A stretch of 5,918 nucleotides of DNA. Origin: Lachnospiraceae bacterium (GTDB lineage: Bacteria; Bacillota; Clostridia; Lachnospirales; Lachnospiraceae). The position numbers and the translations under genes are program-made. Below the pieces are notes generated by a model. The model did no database searches. It had not been told where the DNA came from and saw nothing but the letters and a program-made list of their open reading frames with translations. Below, one piece after another: positions 1-5,163 of this stretch. The DNA lies in NCBI GenBank assembly GCA_003488965.1, contig DNJW01000153.1, forward strand, positions 1,349-7,266. The letters run 5' to 3'. Each line of letters begins with the position of its first letter. Positions within the stretch are counted from its first letter, which is position 1.

Positions 1-141
1 CAGCAGTTCAAGCGCTCCTGCCTGCCGGACGGACCGAAAGTAGGAAGTGTGGCATTGTCCCCCAGGGGAGACCTTCGTATGCCTTCCGATGCATGCGGCC
101 GTATCTGGCTGGAGGAAGTGGAAAACATAATGCAGCGCTGA
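1..141 (+). CDS. possible 3' end of an unrecognised gene (partial)
   Basis: Frame 1 is open from the window edge to a TGA at 139-141, giving about 46 residues ending in [15 protein letters not shown] do not recognise the family. GC-rich third positions hint at coding, but frame 3 is also open to about 158, so the frame choice is uncertain. No start is visible; if real, the gene begins left of the window. Confidence 0.22.
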   Translation, partial: QQFKRSCLPDGPKVGSVALSPRGDLRMPSDACGRIWLEEVENIMQR

Positions 142-305
142 TTGAAAACAGACATTAGACCGGGAAAGCCATAGACAACAAGCTTGATCCCCGTCAACTG
201 AAGTAGTATAGGATTCCCCTCCGTGGTGCCGTACCTTGCCGCTGAACTGGAGAATCGGCAATCTAACCAGATAGAATCCGTGTTATTCTGTATAAAAAAG
301 ATTGG
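142..305. other. stretch without a recognisable gene ahead of the DUF1905 gene
   Basis: Only short open frames occur here. One frame is open from about 194 through the start of the next gene and ends at 321-323, but resembles nothing I know. A TATAAA hexamer at 291-296 lies only about 10 bp before the next start codon and has no convincing -35, so I do not call a promoter. The stretch may be an eroded gene or an untranslated region. Confidence 0.35.
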
Positions 306-605
306 ATGGTGCAGGAAGTGAACGGGAAAATTTATGAATATGAATCTCTGATCTATGAAGCCGGGAGGACAGGCGGTGCTTATGTCATCTTCCCCTATGA
401 TATCAGGAAAGAGTTTGGGCGGGGAAGGGTGAAGGTACATGCCACATTTGACGGGGAGCCATATGACGGCAGTGTTGTAAATATGGGAGTAAAGAAGGAT
501 GATGGGAGTGTGTGTTATATCATAGGCGTACGTAAAGATATCCGTTCCCGGATAGGGAAGCGTCCCGGAGACAAAGTCTTAGTGACGGTCAGGGAACGGG
601 AATAA
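306..605 (+). CDS. DUF1905 domain protein
   Basis: This 99-residue protein matches the small DUF1905 family over its whole length. Diagnostic stretches are GGAYVIFPYDIRKEFGRGRV (about residues 23-42), the turn ATFDGEPYDGS (46-56) and the C-terminal GVRKDIRSRIGKRPGD (74-89). The domain is a small beta-rich fold found alone or fused to YdeI-type or bacteriocin-resistance-like domains. Its biochemical role is not established, and I see no catalytic residues. The start is not secure: the ATG at 306 lacks a good ribosome binding site, and GTG at 309 or 318 are alternatives that would leave the domain intact. The stop TAA overlaps the ribosome binding site of the next gene, so the two are almost certainly co-transcribed. 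The pair is visibly GC-richer than the genes to the right, which suggests a separate origin for this block. Confidence 0.85.
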   Translation: MVQEVNGKIYEYESLIYEAGRTGGAYVIFPYDIRKEFGRGRVKVHATFDGEPYDGSVVNMGVKKDDGSVCYIIGVRKDIRSRIGKRPGDKVLVTVRERE

Positions 606-619
606 AGGAGAGATGAACG

Positions 620-1030
620 ATGTGGACATGTCCGAAGTGCGGGCGTACTTTTAGGAAGCAGGAGCAGAGCCATTACTGCGGGAAAGCGCCGGAAACGGTG
701 GATGAATATATTGCGGCACAGCCGGAAGAGGTACAGCAGTATCTAAAAAAAGTAAGGGATGCACTGCGTGCCGCCCTGCCGGAGGCGGAGGAGAGGATTT
801 CATGGAGTATGCCGACTTATTGGAAGAAGCATAACATTATCCAGTTTGCCGGTTTTAAAAAACATGTTGGCTTGTATCCGGGGCCGGAGGCTGTCCGAGA
901 ATTTTCCGGGAGTCTGAAGGAGTACAAGACCAGTAAAGGGACTATACAGCTTCCATATAGCAGGCCAGTTCCGGTGGAACTGGTTTCCGATATTGCAAGG
1001 TGGTGTTATACCACGGGAAATCATCCGTAG
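620..1030 (+). CDS. zinc-ribbon and DUF1801 (YdhG-like) protein
   Basis: The 136-residue product has two parts. Residues 4-20 form a small zinc-ribbon-like knuckle with C4-x2-C7 and H18-x-C20. Residues about 25-135 are a DUF1801/YdhG-type domain: a helical segment VDEYIAAQPEEVQQYLKKVR, then SWSMPTYWKK, the strand-turn FAGFKKHVGLYPG, and a C-terminal TSKGTIQLPYSRPVP. YdhG-like proteins have been annotated as iron chaperones by similarity to frataxin-fold proteins, but that role is not demonstrated for this form. The start is supported by AAAGGAG at 604-610, nine bases before the ATG and overlapping the stop of the DUF1905 gene. The length suits a DUF1801 protein with an added zinc ribbon, so it looks intact. 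It is probably cytoplasmic, with no signal peptide or membrane segment. Confidence 0.85.
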   Translation: MWTCPKCGRTFRKQEQSHYCGKAPETVDEYIAAQPEEVQQYLKKVRDALRAALPEAEERISWSMPTYWKKHNIIQFAGFKKHVGLYPGPEAVREFSGSLKEYKTSKGTIQLPYSRPVPVELVSDIARWCYTTGNHP

Positions 1031-1035
1031 GATAA

Positions 1036-1167
1036 AGAAAGTTGCTGGAAGGGATGTTGGAACAGCCGGCTGCTTATGGAGACTTTTTCCGGGATGCCCC
1101 GGAATTAAATGAGAATAGGGGGCTGATCAAAGGAGTGGTCTGCGGGGTCTTTGATTGTCCGCTTTAA
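1036..1167 (+). other. small unrecognised open frame, possibly a gene remnant
   Basis: A frame of about 43 codons is open from 1036 and ends with TAA at 1165-1167. Candidate starts are TTG at 1042 and ATG at 1054. It reads protein-like (LEQPAAYGDFFRDAPELNEN, then RGLIKGVVCGVF) and shares the GC-richer composition of the two genes before it. I cannot assign a family, and it may be the leftover of a longer gene cut off before the lysR gene. Confidence 0.22.
1087..1104 (+). repeat. perfect 7-bp hairpin downstream of the DUF1801 gene
   Basis: TTCCGGG (1087-1093) and CCCGGAA (1098-1104) are perfect complements around the loop ATGC. It lies about 57 bp after the DUF1801 stop and could end that transcript, but the following bases (TTAAAT) are a poor U-tract. 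On the minus strand an A-run follows, so it would not terminate lysR. Confidence 0.35.
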
Positions 1168-1181
1168 TGAAGAAAAACAGT

Positions 1182-2036
1182 TTACTTCTGATGACGAAAT
1201 TCAAAGGTGGGCGAAACAGATTGTAAAATAGCACTTTTAGCGGGACTGATCAGATGATAGGTAACATTAACTTCTGGGTCAGTTAGGGGAATCAGCTTCC
1301 GTCCTTTCAGAGTCTGATTTAAATCGGTGGCTTTACTGCTGGAAAAACATAGTAATGTGGAGGTTCGGACAAGTTCCTCAAACTCAAATTCATCTGTTTG
1401 TATCAGAAAACGAGATGCTGGCATTTTACTCTTTACCAGGTCTGTCCAGAAGCCGATTTCATCACGAAGAAGGCAGTTAAAACCGTTAAGCTGTGAAAGA
1501 CTCAAATGTGAAAACTCTGCCAGTTTGTGTTCTTTAGGGATGCAGACGTAGAGCTGCTCTTTAAGATAAGGAATACAGAGGAGATCTTTATGTGAACAGG
1601 ACTGTGGCAGAATACCAATATCTGCATGGTCAGATATCACATTTTGAACGATTTCATCCATATTTGTCAGTTTTGAGGAAATAATATTGTCAGGAAATCT
1701 GCGTGATAGCTCAGGTAATAATGACCATAAAGGCGCAGGGGCACAGGAATGAATAGTAATCATATGTTGATTGTGCTCAAATGTCTGTACGGTCTGAATC
1801 GCTTTTTCTGCTTCAGCAAGCAGAGATCTGGCTTGTTCTACCGCTACTTTACCGGTATCGGTTAATTCAATGCGGTTTTTACCACGATGAAATAGTGGAA
1901 CACCAAAAGCATCTTCCACATCATGCATGGTTCTGGTAAGAGTCGGCTGGGAAATATGAAGTTTTTCTGCCGCAGCAGATAAGGTACCACAGTCTGCATA
2001 GGTTACAAATTGATAAAGGTCTGATAAGTCGAACAT
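1182..2036 (-). CDS. LysR-type transcriptional regulator
   Basis: The 284-residue protein has the LysR layout. Residues 1-60 form the winged helix-turn-helix: TLSAAAEKLHISQPTLTRT at 18-36 is the helix-turn-helix, followed by the wing FGVPLFHRGKNRIELTDTG. A linker helix leads to a periplasmic-binding-protein-like effector domain from about residue 90 to the end (MITIHSCAPAPLWSLLPELS, ADIGILP, LLRDEIGFW, ELVRTSTLLCF). The length is near the family norm, so it looks intact. The start ATG (2034-2036 on the minus strand) is set by AAAGGAGT at 2050-2043, six bases upstream. The gene is divergent from an aldo/keto reductase gene, the standard arrangement for a LysR protein controlling its neighbour and itself. 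The inducer is unknown. Two matching palindromes in the gap are candidate binding sites. Confidence 0.96.
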   Translation of the reverse strand: MFDLSDLYQFVTYADCGTLSAAAEKLHISQPTLTRTMHDVEDAFGVPLFHRGKNRIELTDTGKVAVEQARSLLAEAEKAIQTVQTFEHNQHMITIHSCAPAPLWSLLPELSRRFPDNIISSKLTNMDEIVQNVISDHADIGILPQSCSHKDLLCIPYLKEQLYVCIPKEHKLAEFSHLSLSQLNGFNCLLRDEIGFWTDLVKSKMPASRFLIQTDEFEFEELVRTSTLLCFSSSKATDLNQTLKGRKLIPLTDPEVNVTYHLISPAKSAILQSVSPTFEFRHQK

Positions 2037-2052
2037 TTAAACACTCCTTTCT

Positions 2053-2067
2053 ATTCAGAATATGAAT
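2053..2067. promoter_or_regulatory. candidate LysR operator next to lysR
   Basis: ATTCA and TGAAT are perfect inverted arms around GAATA. The core TTCAGAATATGAA fits the LysR T-N11-A rule. It lies directly upstream of the lysR ribosome binding site and matches the second site at 2151-2164 at 13 of 14 positions. Autoregulation is inferred. Confidence 0.5.
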
Positions 2068-2087
2068 GGCAGATTTCGAAATTGATA

Positions 2088-2117
2088 TTGTACATATTTA
2101 TTTTATCAGGATATAAT
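2088..2117 (+). promoter_or_regulatory. candidate promoter of the aldo/keto reductase gene
   Basis: TTGTAC (2088-2093) and a perfect TATAAT (2112-2117) are separated by 18 bp. The expected start is near 2124, giving a leader of about 60 nt. A perfect 10-bp palindrome ATTTCGAAAT (2073-2082) lies just upstream of the -35, where an activator could bind. Confidence 0.55.
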
Positions 2118-2141
2118 TTGAATGTAAACAGAAAGCAAGAA

Positions 2142-2170
2142 ATTATAGATTTCATAATATGAATATCAAA
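2142..2170 (-). promoter_or_regulatory. candidate promoter of the lysR gene
   Basis: On the minus strand TATAAT (2147-2142) has a weak TTTGAT -35 (2170-2165) 17 bp away. The spacer contains the palindrome at 2151-2164, so a regulator bound there would compete with polymerase. If both promoters of this gap are used, their 5' ends overlap by about 10 bases. This is weaker than the reductase promoter. Confidence 0.35.
2151..2164. promoter_or_regulatory. candidate LysR operator next to the reductase gene
   Basis: TTCAT and ATGAA are perfect inverted arms around AAT, and TTCATAATATGAA fits T-N11-A. It sits between the expected reductase transcription start and its ribosome binding site (AAAGGAGG, 2168-2175), inside the candidate lysR promoter. 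The near-identical copy at the far end of the gap supports a specific binding function. Confidence 0.5.
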
Positions 2171-2183
2171 GGAGGACGAAAAT

Positions 2184-3023
2184 ATGGATTACATTACATT
2201 AAATAATGGTGTGAAAATGCCACAGCTTGGCTATGGAGTTTATCAGACTCCGCCGGAAGAAACAGAGCGCTGTGTGCTTACAGCAATTAAAAATGGATAT
2301 CGCAGCATTGATACCGCCCAGGCATATGGCAATGAAGAAGGGGTAGGCCAGGCAATTGTAAAATGTGGTCTGCCAAGAGAGGAGCTTTTCATTACAACAA
2401 AGATATGGATCAGCAACGCAGGCTATGAAAAAGCAAAAGCTTCGATTGAGGAATCATTGAAGAAACTGAAAACAGACTATGTGGATCTGCTTTTAATTCA
2501 TCAGCCATTTGGTGATTATTATGGAACGTACCGCGCAATGGAGGAAGCCTATAAAGAAGGCAAGGCACGTGCAATCGGAGTTTCAAACTTCTATCCGGAT
2601 CGTTATATTGACATTGCTCATTTCGCAGAAGTTGTTCCTGCGGTAAATCAGGTGGAAACACATGTGTTCCAGCAGCAGAAAGAGGCACGTAAGTATCTTT
2701 CTAAATATAATACACAGATTATGAGCTGGGGACCGTTTGCAGAAGGAAAGAATGATTTCTTCAATACTCCGGTACTCAAAGAAATTGGAACAAAATATGG
2801 AAAGAGTGTAGCTCAGGTGGCACTTCGCTTCCTGCTTCAGAATGGAGTCGTTGTGATTCCAAAATCAACGCACGAAGAAAGAATGCAGGAAAACTTCAAT
2901 GTGTTTGATTTTTCGCTGACTGATGAGGAAATGAAACAGATTGAAGCACTTGATACAGGAAAAAGCTTATTCTTTTCCCATTATTCCCCGGAAACTGTGG
3001 AATGGTTTATGAGTATTGTATAG
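2184..3023 (+). CDS. aldo/keto reductase (AKR, NADPH-dependent type)
   Basis: This complete 279-residue aldo/keto reductase of the bacterial 2,5-diketo-gluconate-reductase-like group would reduce aldehydes or ketones with NAD(P)H in the cytoplasm. The (beta/alpha)8-barrel signatures are in order: NGVKMPQLGYGVYQ (8-21), GYRSIDTAQAYGNEEGVG (38-55), DYVDLLLIHQP (98-108), GKARAIGVSNF (126-136) and the cofactor segment IPKSTHEERMQEN (225-237). The catalytic tetrad is complete: D43, Y48, K73 and H106. K227, S228, R233 and N237 fit contacts with the NADPH 2'-phosphate. The start has AAAGGAGG eight bases upstream. The length is normal. The substrate cannot be read from sequence; SWGPFAEG (181-188) replaces the more common YSPL form, as in several clostridial and lactobacillal members. 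It is divergent from a LysR gene, which probably controls it in response to a reactive carbonyl or a sugar derivative. Confidence 0.96.
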   Translation: MDYITLNNGVKMPQLGYGVYQTPPEETERCVLTAIKNGYRSIDTAQAYGNEEGVGQAIVKCGLPREELFITTKIWISNAGYEKAKASIEESLKKLKTDYVDLLLIHQPFGDYYGTYRAMEEAYKEGKARAIGVSNFYPDRYIDIAHFAEVVPAVNQVETHVFQQQKEARKYLSKYNTQIMSWGPFAEGKNDFFNTPVLKEIGTKYGKSVAQVALRFLLQNGVVVIPKSTHEERMQENFNVFDFSLTDEEMKQIEALDTGKSLFFSHYSPETVEWFMSIV

Positions 3024-3051
3024 AAAACAGTTTTGACAAATGCAAAAGCGT

Positions 3052-3090
3052 ATTGCGGTTTATGTAACCTGCAATCGTCTCTTGTATAAT
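3052..3090 (+). promoter_or_regulatory. inverted repeat and -10 element ahead of the uvrA-like relic
   Basis: ATTGC-GGTT (3052-3060) is mirrored by AACC-T-GCAAT (3066-3075) around TATGT, an imperfect operator-like palindrome with one extra base. A perfect TATAAT follows at 3085-3090. A perfect TTGACA at 3033-3038 is much too far from it to be its -35. This may be the surviving control region of the degraded gene that follows. Confidence 0.35.
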
Positions 3091-3118
3091 AGGAAATTAC
3101 GCCACAGTGTTGTGAGAA

Positions 3119-3158
3119 GCCAACAAGAATTTGCAAGGCAAATTCTTGCAAAGTTGGC
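3119..3158. repeat. long hairpin at the 5' break of the uvrA-like relic
   Basis: CAAGAATTTGC (3124-3134) and GCAAATTCTTG (3138-3148) are perfect 11-bp inverted repeats with a 3-base loop (AAG). They are enclosed by a second perfect pair, GCCAAC (3119-3124) and GTTGGC (3153-3158). No T-run follows on either strand, so it does not look like a terminator. Homology to UvrA starts inside its right edge. Confidence 0.7.
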
Positions 3159-3996
3159 GTATTGTATGCGGAAGGTTCACGGAGATATCTGGATGCATTA
3201 TCAACTTATATCAGACGCAGAATGACACGGGCACCGAGGGCACAGGTGGATGAGGTGCTGCATATTCCGGCAGCACCGGCATTACACCAAAGACCGGGAG
3301 TTCCGGGAATCCGAAGTACGTTTGGAACCGGATCGGAACTGCCGAACACGTTACGATTGATGTTTTCAAGACTTGCGAATCACTGTTGTCCAAATGGTCA
3401 TTATCTGGAACCCGCACTTGATGTGGCGGCAGAAAATATCTGTGAATCTTTTCGGATGGCTGCAAAAAGACTGATGAATCTGGGACTGGGATATTTGTCA
3501 TTAGACAGAGCTGCTTCTACCCTTTCTATAGGGAAACGACAGAGAATACAGCTGGCGCGGGCAGTCAGAAACCGGACAGCTGGAGTGCTTTATGTACTCG
3601 ATAGGCCATTCATACGGTAAAACCGTTGGAAGCAGATATTCCAAAAGGGCGGCTTACGGTGGTGACCGGTGTCTCCGGTTCGGGAAAAACAACATTGATA
3701 CTGGAAAGTCTGATTCCTGCATTGGAGTCGATGATAAATGGAACAAAACTGCTTTCTCATGTGAAAAACATTACGTCAAAGGATATTGACCAGGTAAAAC
3801 TGATTGATGCTGCACCGATTGGAATCAATGTGCGTTCTACGGTATCAACTTATGCAAATGTACATGATGAGCTGAGGAAGGTATATGCGAAACTATCTGA
3901 TGCAAAAGAAGCGGGATATAAAGCAGGGGACTTTTCTTACAATACGGGAAAACTGCCTGTGACAGGGAGAGCATAACGGGAAAGTATCTACGATGA
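3156..3996 (+). pseudogene. degraded UvrA-like tandem ABC ATPase (UvrA paralogue)
   Basis: Four blocks of a UvrA-paralogue protein remain in order. Block 1 (3156-3434, frame of 3162) begins GVLYAEGSRRYLDALSTY, just after where the first Walker A should be, and runs through LHQRPGVPGIRSTFGTG to HYLEPALDVAAE. Block 2 (about 3432-3617, same frame) has ICESFRMAAKRLMNLGLGYL, the ABC signature region LSIGKRQRIQLARA (3522-3563) and VLYVLDRP (3585-3608), then stops at 3618-3620. Here Walker B DEP has become DRP, losing the catalytic glutamate. Block 3 (3605-3958, another frame) has IHTVKPLEADIPKG, the second Walker A GVSGSGKTT (3668-3694) and IDAAPIGINVRSTVSTY to FSYNTGKL. Block 4 (about 3961-3996, third frame) reads DRESITGKYLR, like a UvrA C-terminus. 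The first Walker A, the zinc-finger region and most of the second ATPase are missing, so it cannot be functional. The intact relatives bind DNA or are linked to drug tolerance. Block 4 is the least certain part. Confidence 0.88.
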
Positions 3997-4181
3997 CCGG
4001 AATTATGAAATGGAAATACCTTATAAACCGGAAATATAAGAGTAATAAATTATGAAAAAGACCGGCAATCTCAGCGTAGAAAGTAGTTCTCATCGTATCA
4101 TATCTTCTTATCATTCAATCAATCAGCAGTTGTGAAAATTAAGAAGCATTTCAATCAGTTCACCATGTCACTTTTATTTTG
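3997..4181. other. AT-rich intergenic stretch without a gene
   Basis: Between the uvrA-like relic and the acetyltransferase leader I see no open frame with protein-like content and no convincing hairpin or terminator. One short frame (about 3977-4037) reads YDDRNYEMEIPYKPEI, but I cannot tie it to a family. Confidence 0.4.
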
Positions 4182-4190
4182 TGTTATAAT
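4182..4190 (+). promoter_or_regulatory. extended -10 promoter for the acetyltransferase unit
   Basis: TG-T-TATAAT at 4182-4190 is a perfect extended -10 element. No good -35 lies at 16-18 bp, which extended -10 promoters tolerate. The expected start is near 4197, giving a leader of about 210 nt before the acetyltransferase. The sequence TTGTGTTATA over this -10 (4179-4188) recurs inverted as TATAACACAA at 4256-4265. Confidence 0.55.
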
Positions 4191-4205
4191 ATGTTATCAG
4201 ATTTT

Positions 4206-4360
4206 TTTGCCCTTGTATTTGCCCTTATCAGAGTCCGTAAACACTGATGGGACAATATAACACAAGGGAAACAGTATGGGAAAGCTCACCTGCGATAAAT
4301 CCAGTGTTTTCAAGGACTTGCGAGAAATTTAATAACATAATATAACAATTATTAAATCTC
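4206..4360 (+). promoter_or_regulatory. structured leader with nested inverted repeats
   Basis: The leader contains a 9-base direct repeat TTTGCCCTT (4206-4214 and 4218-4226). A long-range stem pairs AGTCC plus AAACACTG (4232-4236, 4239-4246) with CAGTGTTT plus GGACT (4302-4309, 4314-4318). CCCTTGT (4210-4216) is complementary to ACAAGGG (4262-4268), which contains the ribosome binding site of the small ORF. A further AT-rich stem pairs GAGAAATTTAATAA (4322-4335) with TTATTAAATCTC (4349-4360). This fits an attenuator-like leader, but no U-tract follows the last stem, so the mechanism is open. Confidence 0.45.
4276..4332 (+). CDS. possible 18-residue leader peptide
   Basis: ATG at 4276 has AAGGGA at 4264-4269, six bases upstream, and the frame ends at TAA 4330-4332. 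The peptide is MGKLTCDKSSVFKDLREI. It lies inside the long-range inverted repeat of the leader, and its stop falls in the next stem, the arrangement expected of a regulatory leader peptide. I do not recognise it; a chance ORF or a gene fragment is possible. Confidence 0.4.
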   Translation: MGKLTCDKSSVFKDLREI

Positions 4361-4405
4361 TTAAAACAGGTGAAATCCCAATCGGAATTTGAGGAGACCC
4401 CATCA

Positions 4406-4858
4406 ATGAGTGAATATTCATATGTTACTTTGAGAGAAAAACCCGAATTAAAAGAATATGCAGCGGAATGGTTTCATGACAAATGGGGCGTTTCGAAAGA
4501 GGCTTATCTTGAATGTATGGAGGCGTATTTGAACAATGAAACAGAATATGGATGGTATCTTTGTATTAATAGTGACAGAATTGTCGGGGGCATGGGCGTA
4601 ATCAAAAATGATTTTCACGACAGAAAAGACCTGTCACCCAATGTGTGCGCTGTATACACGGAAAAAGAATACCGCAGCAACGGAATAGCGGGATGTCTGC
4701 TTAATATAGCTGTCAATGATTTAAAAGCAAAGGGAATTACACCAATCTATTTGGTTACGGATCATATTGGATTCTATGAAAGATATGGCTGGGAATTTTT
4801 GTGTATGGTTCAGGGAGACGGTGAACCGGAAATGACCAGAATGTATATTCATCAATAA
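4406..4858 (+). CDS. GNAT family N-acetyltransferase
   Basis: This is a complete GNAT protein of 150 residues that would transfer an acetyl group from acetyl-CoA to an unidentified amine substrate in the cytoplasm. The core strand GWYLCINSDRIVGGMGV (49-65) leads to motif A, VCAVYTEKEYRSNGIAGCLL (80-99), with the acetyl-CoA pyrophosphate loop R90-x-x-G93-x-A95. Motif B follows with IYLVTDHIGFYERYGWEFL (about 118-136), whose FYERYGWE is typical. I chose ATG at 4406 because GAGGAG (4391-4396) lies nine bases upstream. A GTG at 4370 would add 12 residues but has no ribosome binding site. The long structured leader suggests control after transcription start. GNAT proteins of this size include antibiotic-modifying enzymes, but nothing here proves resistance. 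A truncated TPR-like gene follows 40 bp later in the same direction. Confidence 0.92.
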   Translation: MSEYSYVTLREKPELKEYAAEWFHDKWGVSKEAYLECMEAYLNNETEYGWYLCINSDRIVGGMGVIKNDFHDRKDLSPNVCAVYTEKEYRSNGIAGCLLNIAVNDLKAKGITPIYLVTDHIGFYERYGWEFLCMVQGDGEPEMTRMYIHQ

Positions 4859-4898
4859 AAAGGAATTGTTGGTGCTTTTCAAGTTGAAAGGCAGGCCG

Positions 4899-5087
4899 AT
4901 GAGCAATAAATCTGATCCGAAAAACAAAATAACAGGACTATGTATGATTGGAATGAATATGGAGGAACAAAGAGATTCGGAAGGGGCAATGACAGTATTT
5001 ATGAAGGCCTTGAATGAGTCGGCAAATGGTTTTGAAAAGTTTGATGTAACTTATCAAATAGCGAAATATGACTTGGGAGGCCGGTAG
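4899..5087 (+). pseudogene. truncated tetratricopeptide-type protein, N-terminal fragment
   Basis: The 62-residue frame starts MSNKSDPKNKITGLCMIGMN and continues EGAMTVFMKALNESANGFEKF, a helix-turn-helix pattern like the first TPR unit. I know this start from longer clostridial proteins (roughly 130-150 residues) in which further TPR helices follow. Here similarity ends after QIAKY, and DLGGR plus a stop codon follow, with the stop inside a perfect palindrome at 5083-5105. I therefore read it as cut short, probably by deletion or insertion. AAAGG (4887-4891) supports the ATG at 4899; a TTG at 4866 would add 11 residues but is less likely. It probably shared a transcript with the acetyltransferase gene. 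Whether the fragment is still made or useful cannot be told. Confidence 0.65.
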
Positions 5088-5105
5088 ATAAAATAATTAT
5101 CTACC
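5083..5105. repeat. 9-bp perfect palindrome at the end of the TPR fragment
   Basis: GGTAGATAA (5083-5091) and TTATCTACC (5097-5105) pair perfectly around AATAA. It lies between two converging genes and could act as a weak bidirectional terminator, but neither strand has a T-run after it. The stop codon of the TPR fragment is within the left arm, so it may also mark a rearrangement junction. Confidence 0.6.
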
Positions 5106-5163
5106 TCCTGCCCGATTATTCCTATTGTCAGAATATTCTTTTGACTTAGAGTTTTGCAATCGC

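Noticed and set aside
800..1024. 74-residue minus-strand ORF
   Set aside because: It is antisense to the DUF1801 gene, whose plus-strand product fits its family along its length.
2410..2688. 92-residue minus-strand ORF
   Set aside because: It is antisense to the aldo/keto reductase, whose full catalytic tetrad confirms the plus strand.
3040..3225. 61-residue ORF over the hairpin at 3119-3158
   Set aside because: Much of it is a translation of the hairpin arms, and its end overlaps the UvrA-like block in another frame.
3592..3789. 65-residue plus-strand ORF within the relic
   Set aside because: This is the wrong frame; the frame beginning at 3605 carries the second Walker A and UvrA similarity.
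4182..4360. phage or conjugative-element attachment site
   Set aside because: The inverted and direct repeats might suggest one, but there is no integrase, excisionase or tRNA end in the window, and a leader explains them better.
4370..4405. 12-residue N-terminal extension of the acetyltransferase from a GTG
   Set aside because: No ribosome binding site precedes the GTG, while GAGGAG is well placed for the ATG at 4406, and the extension is not part of the GNAT fold.
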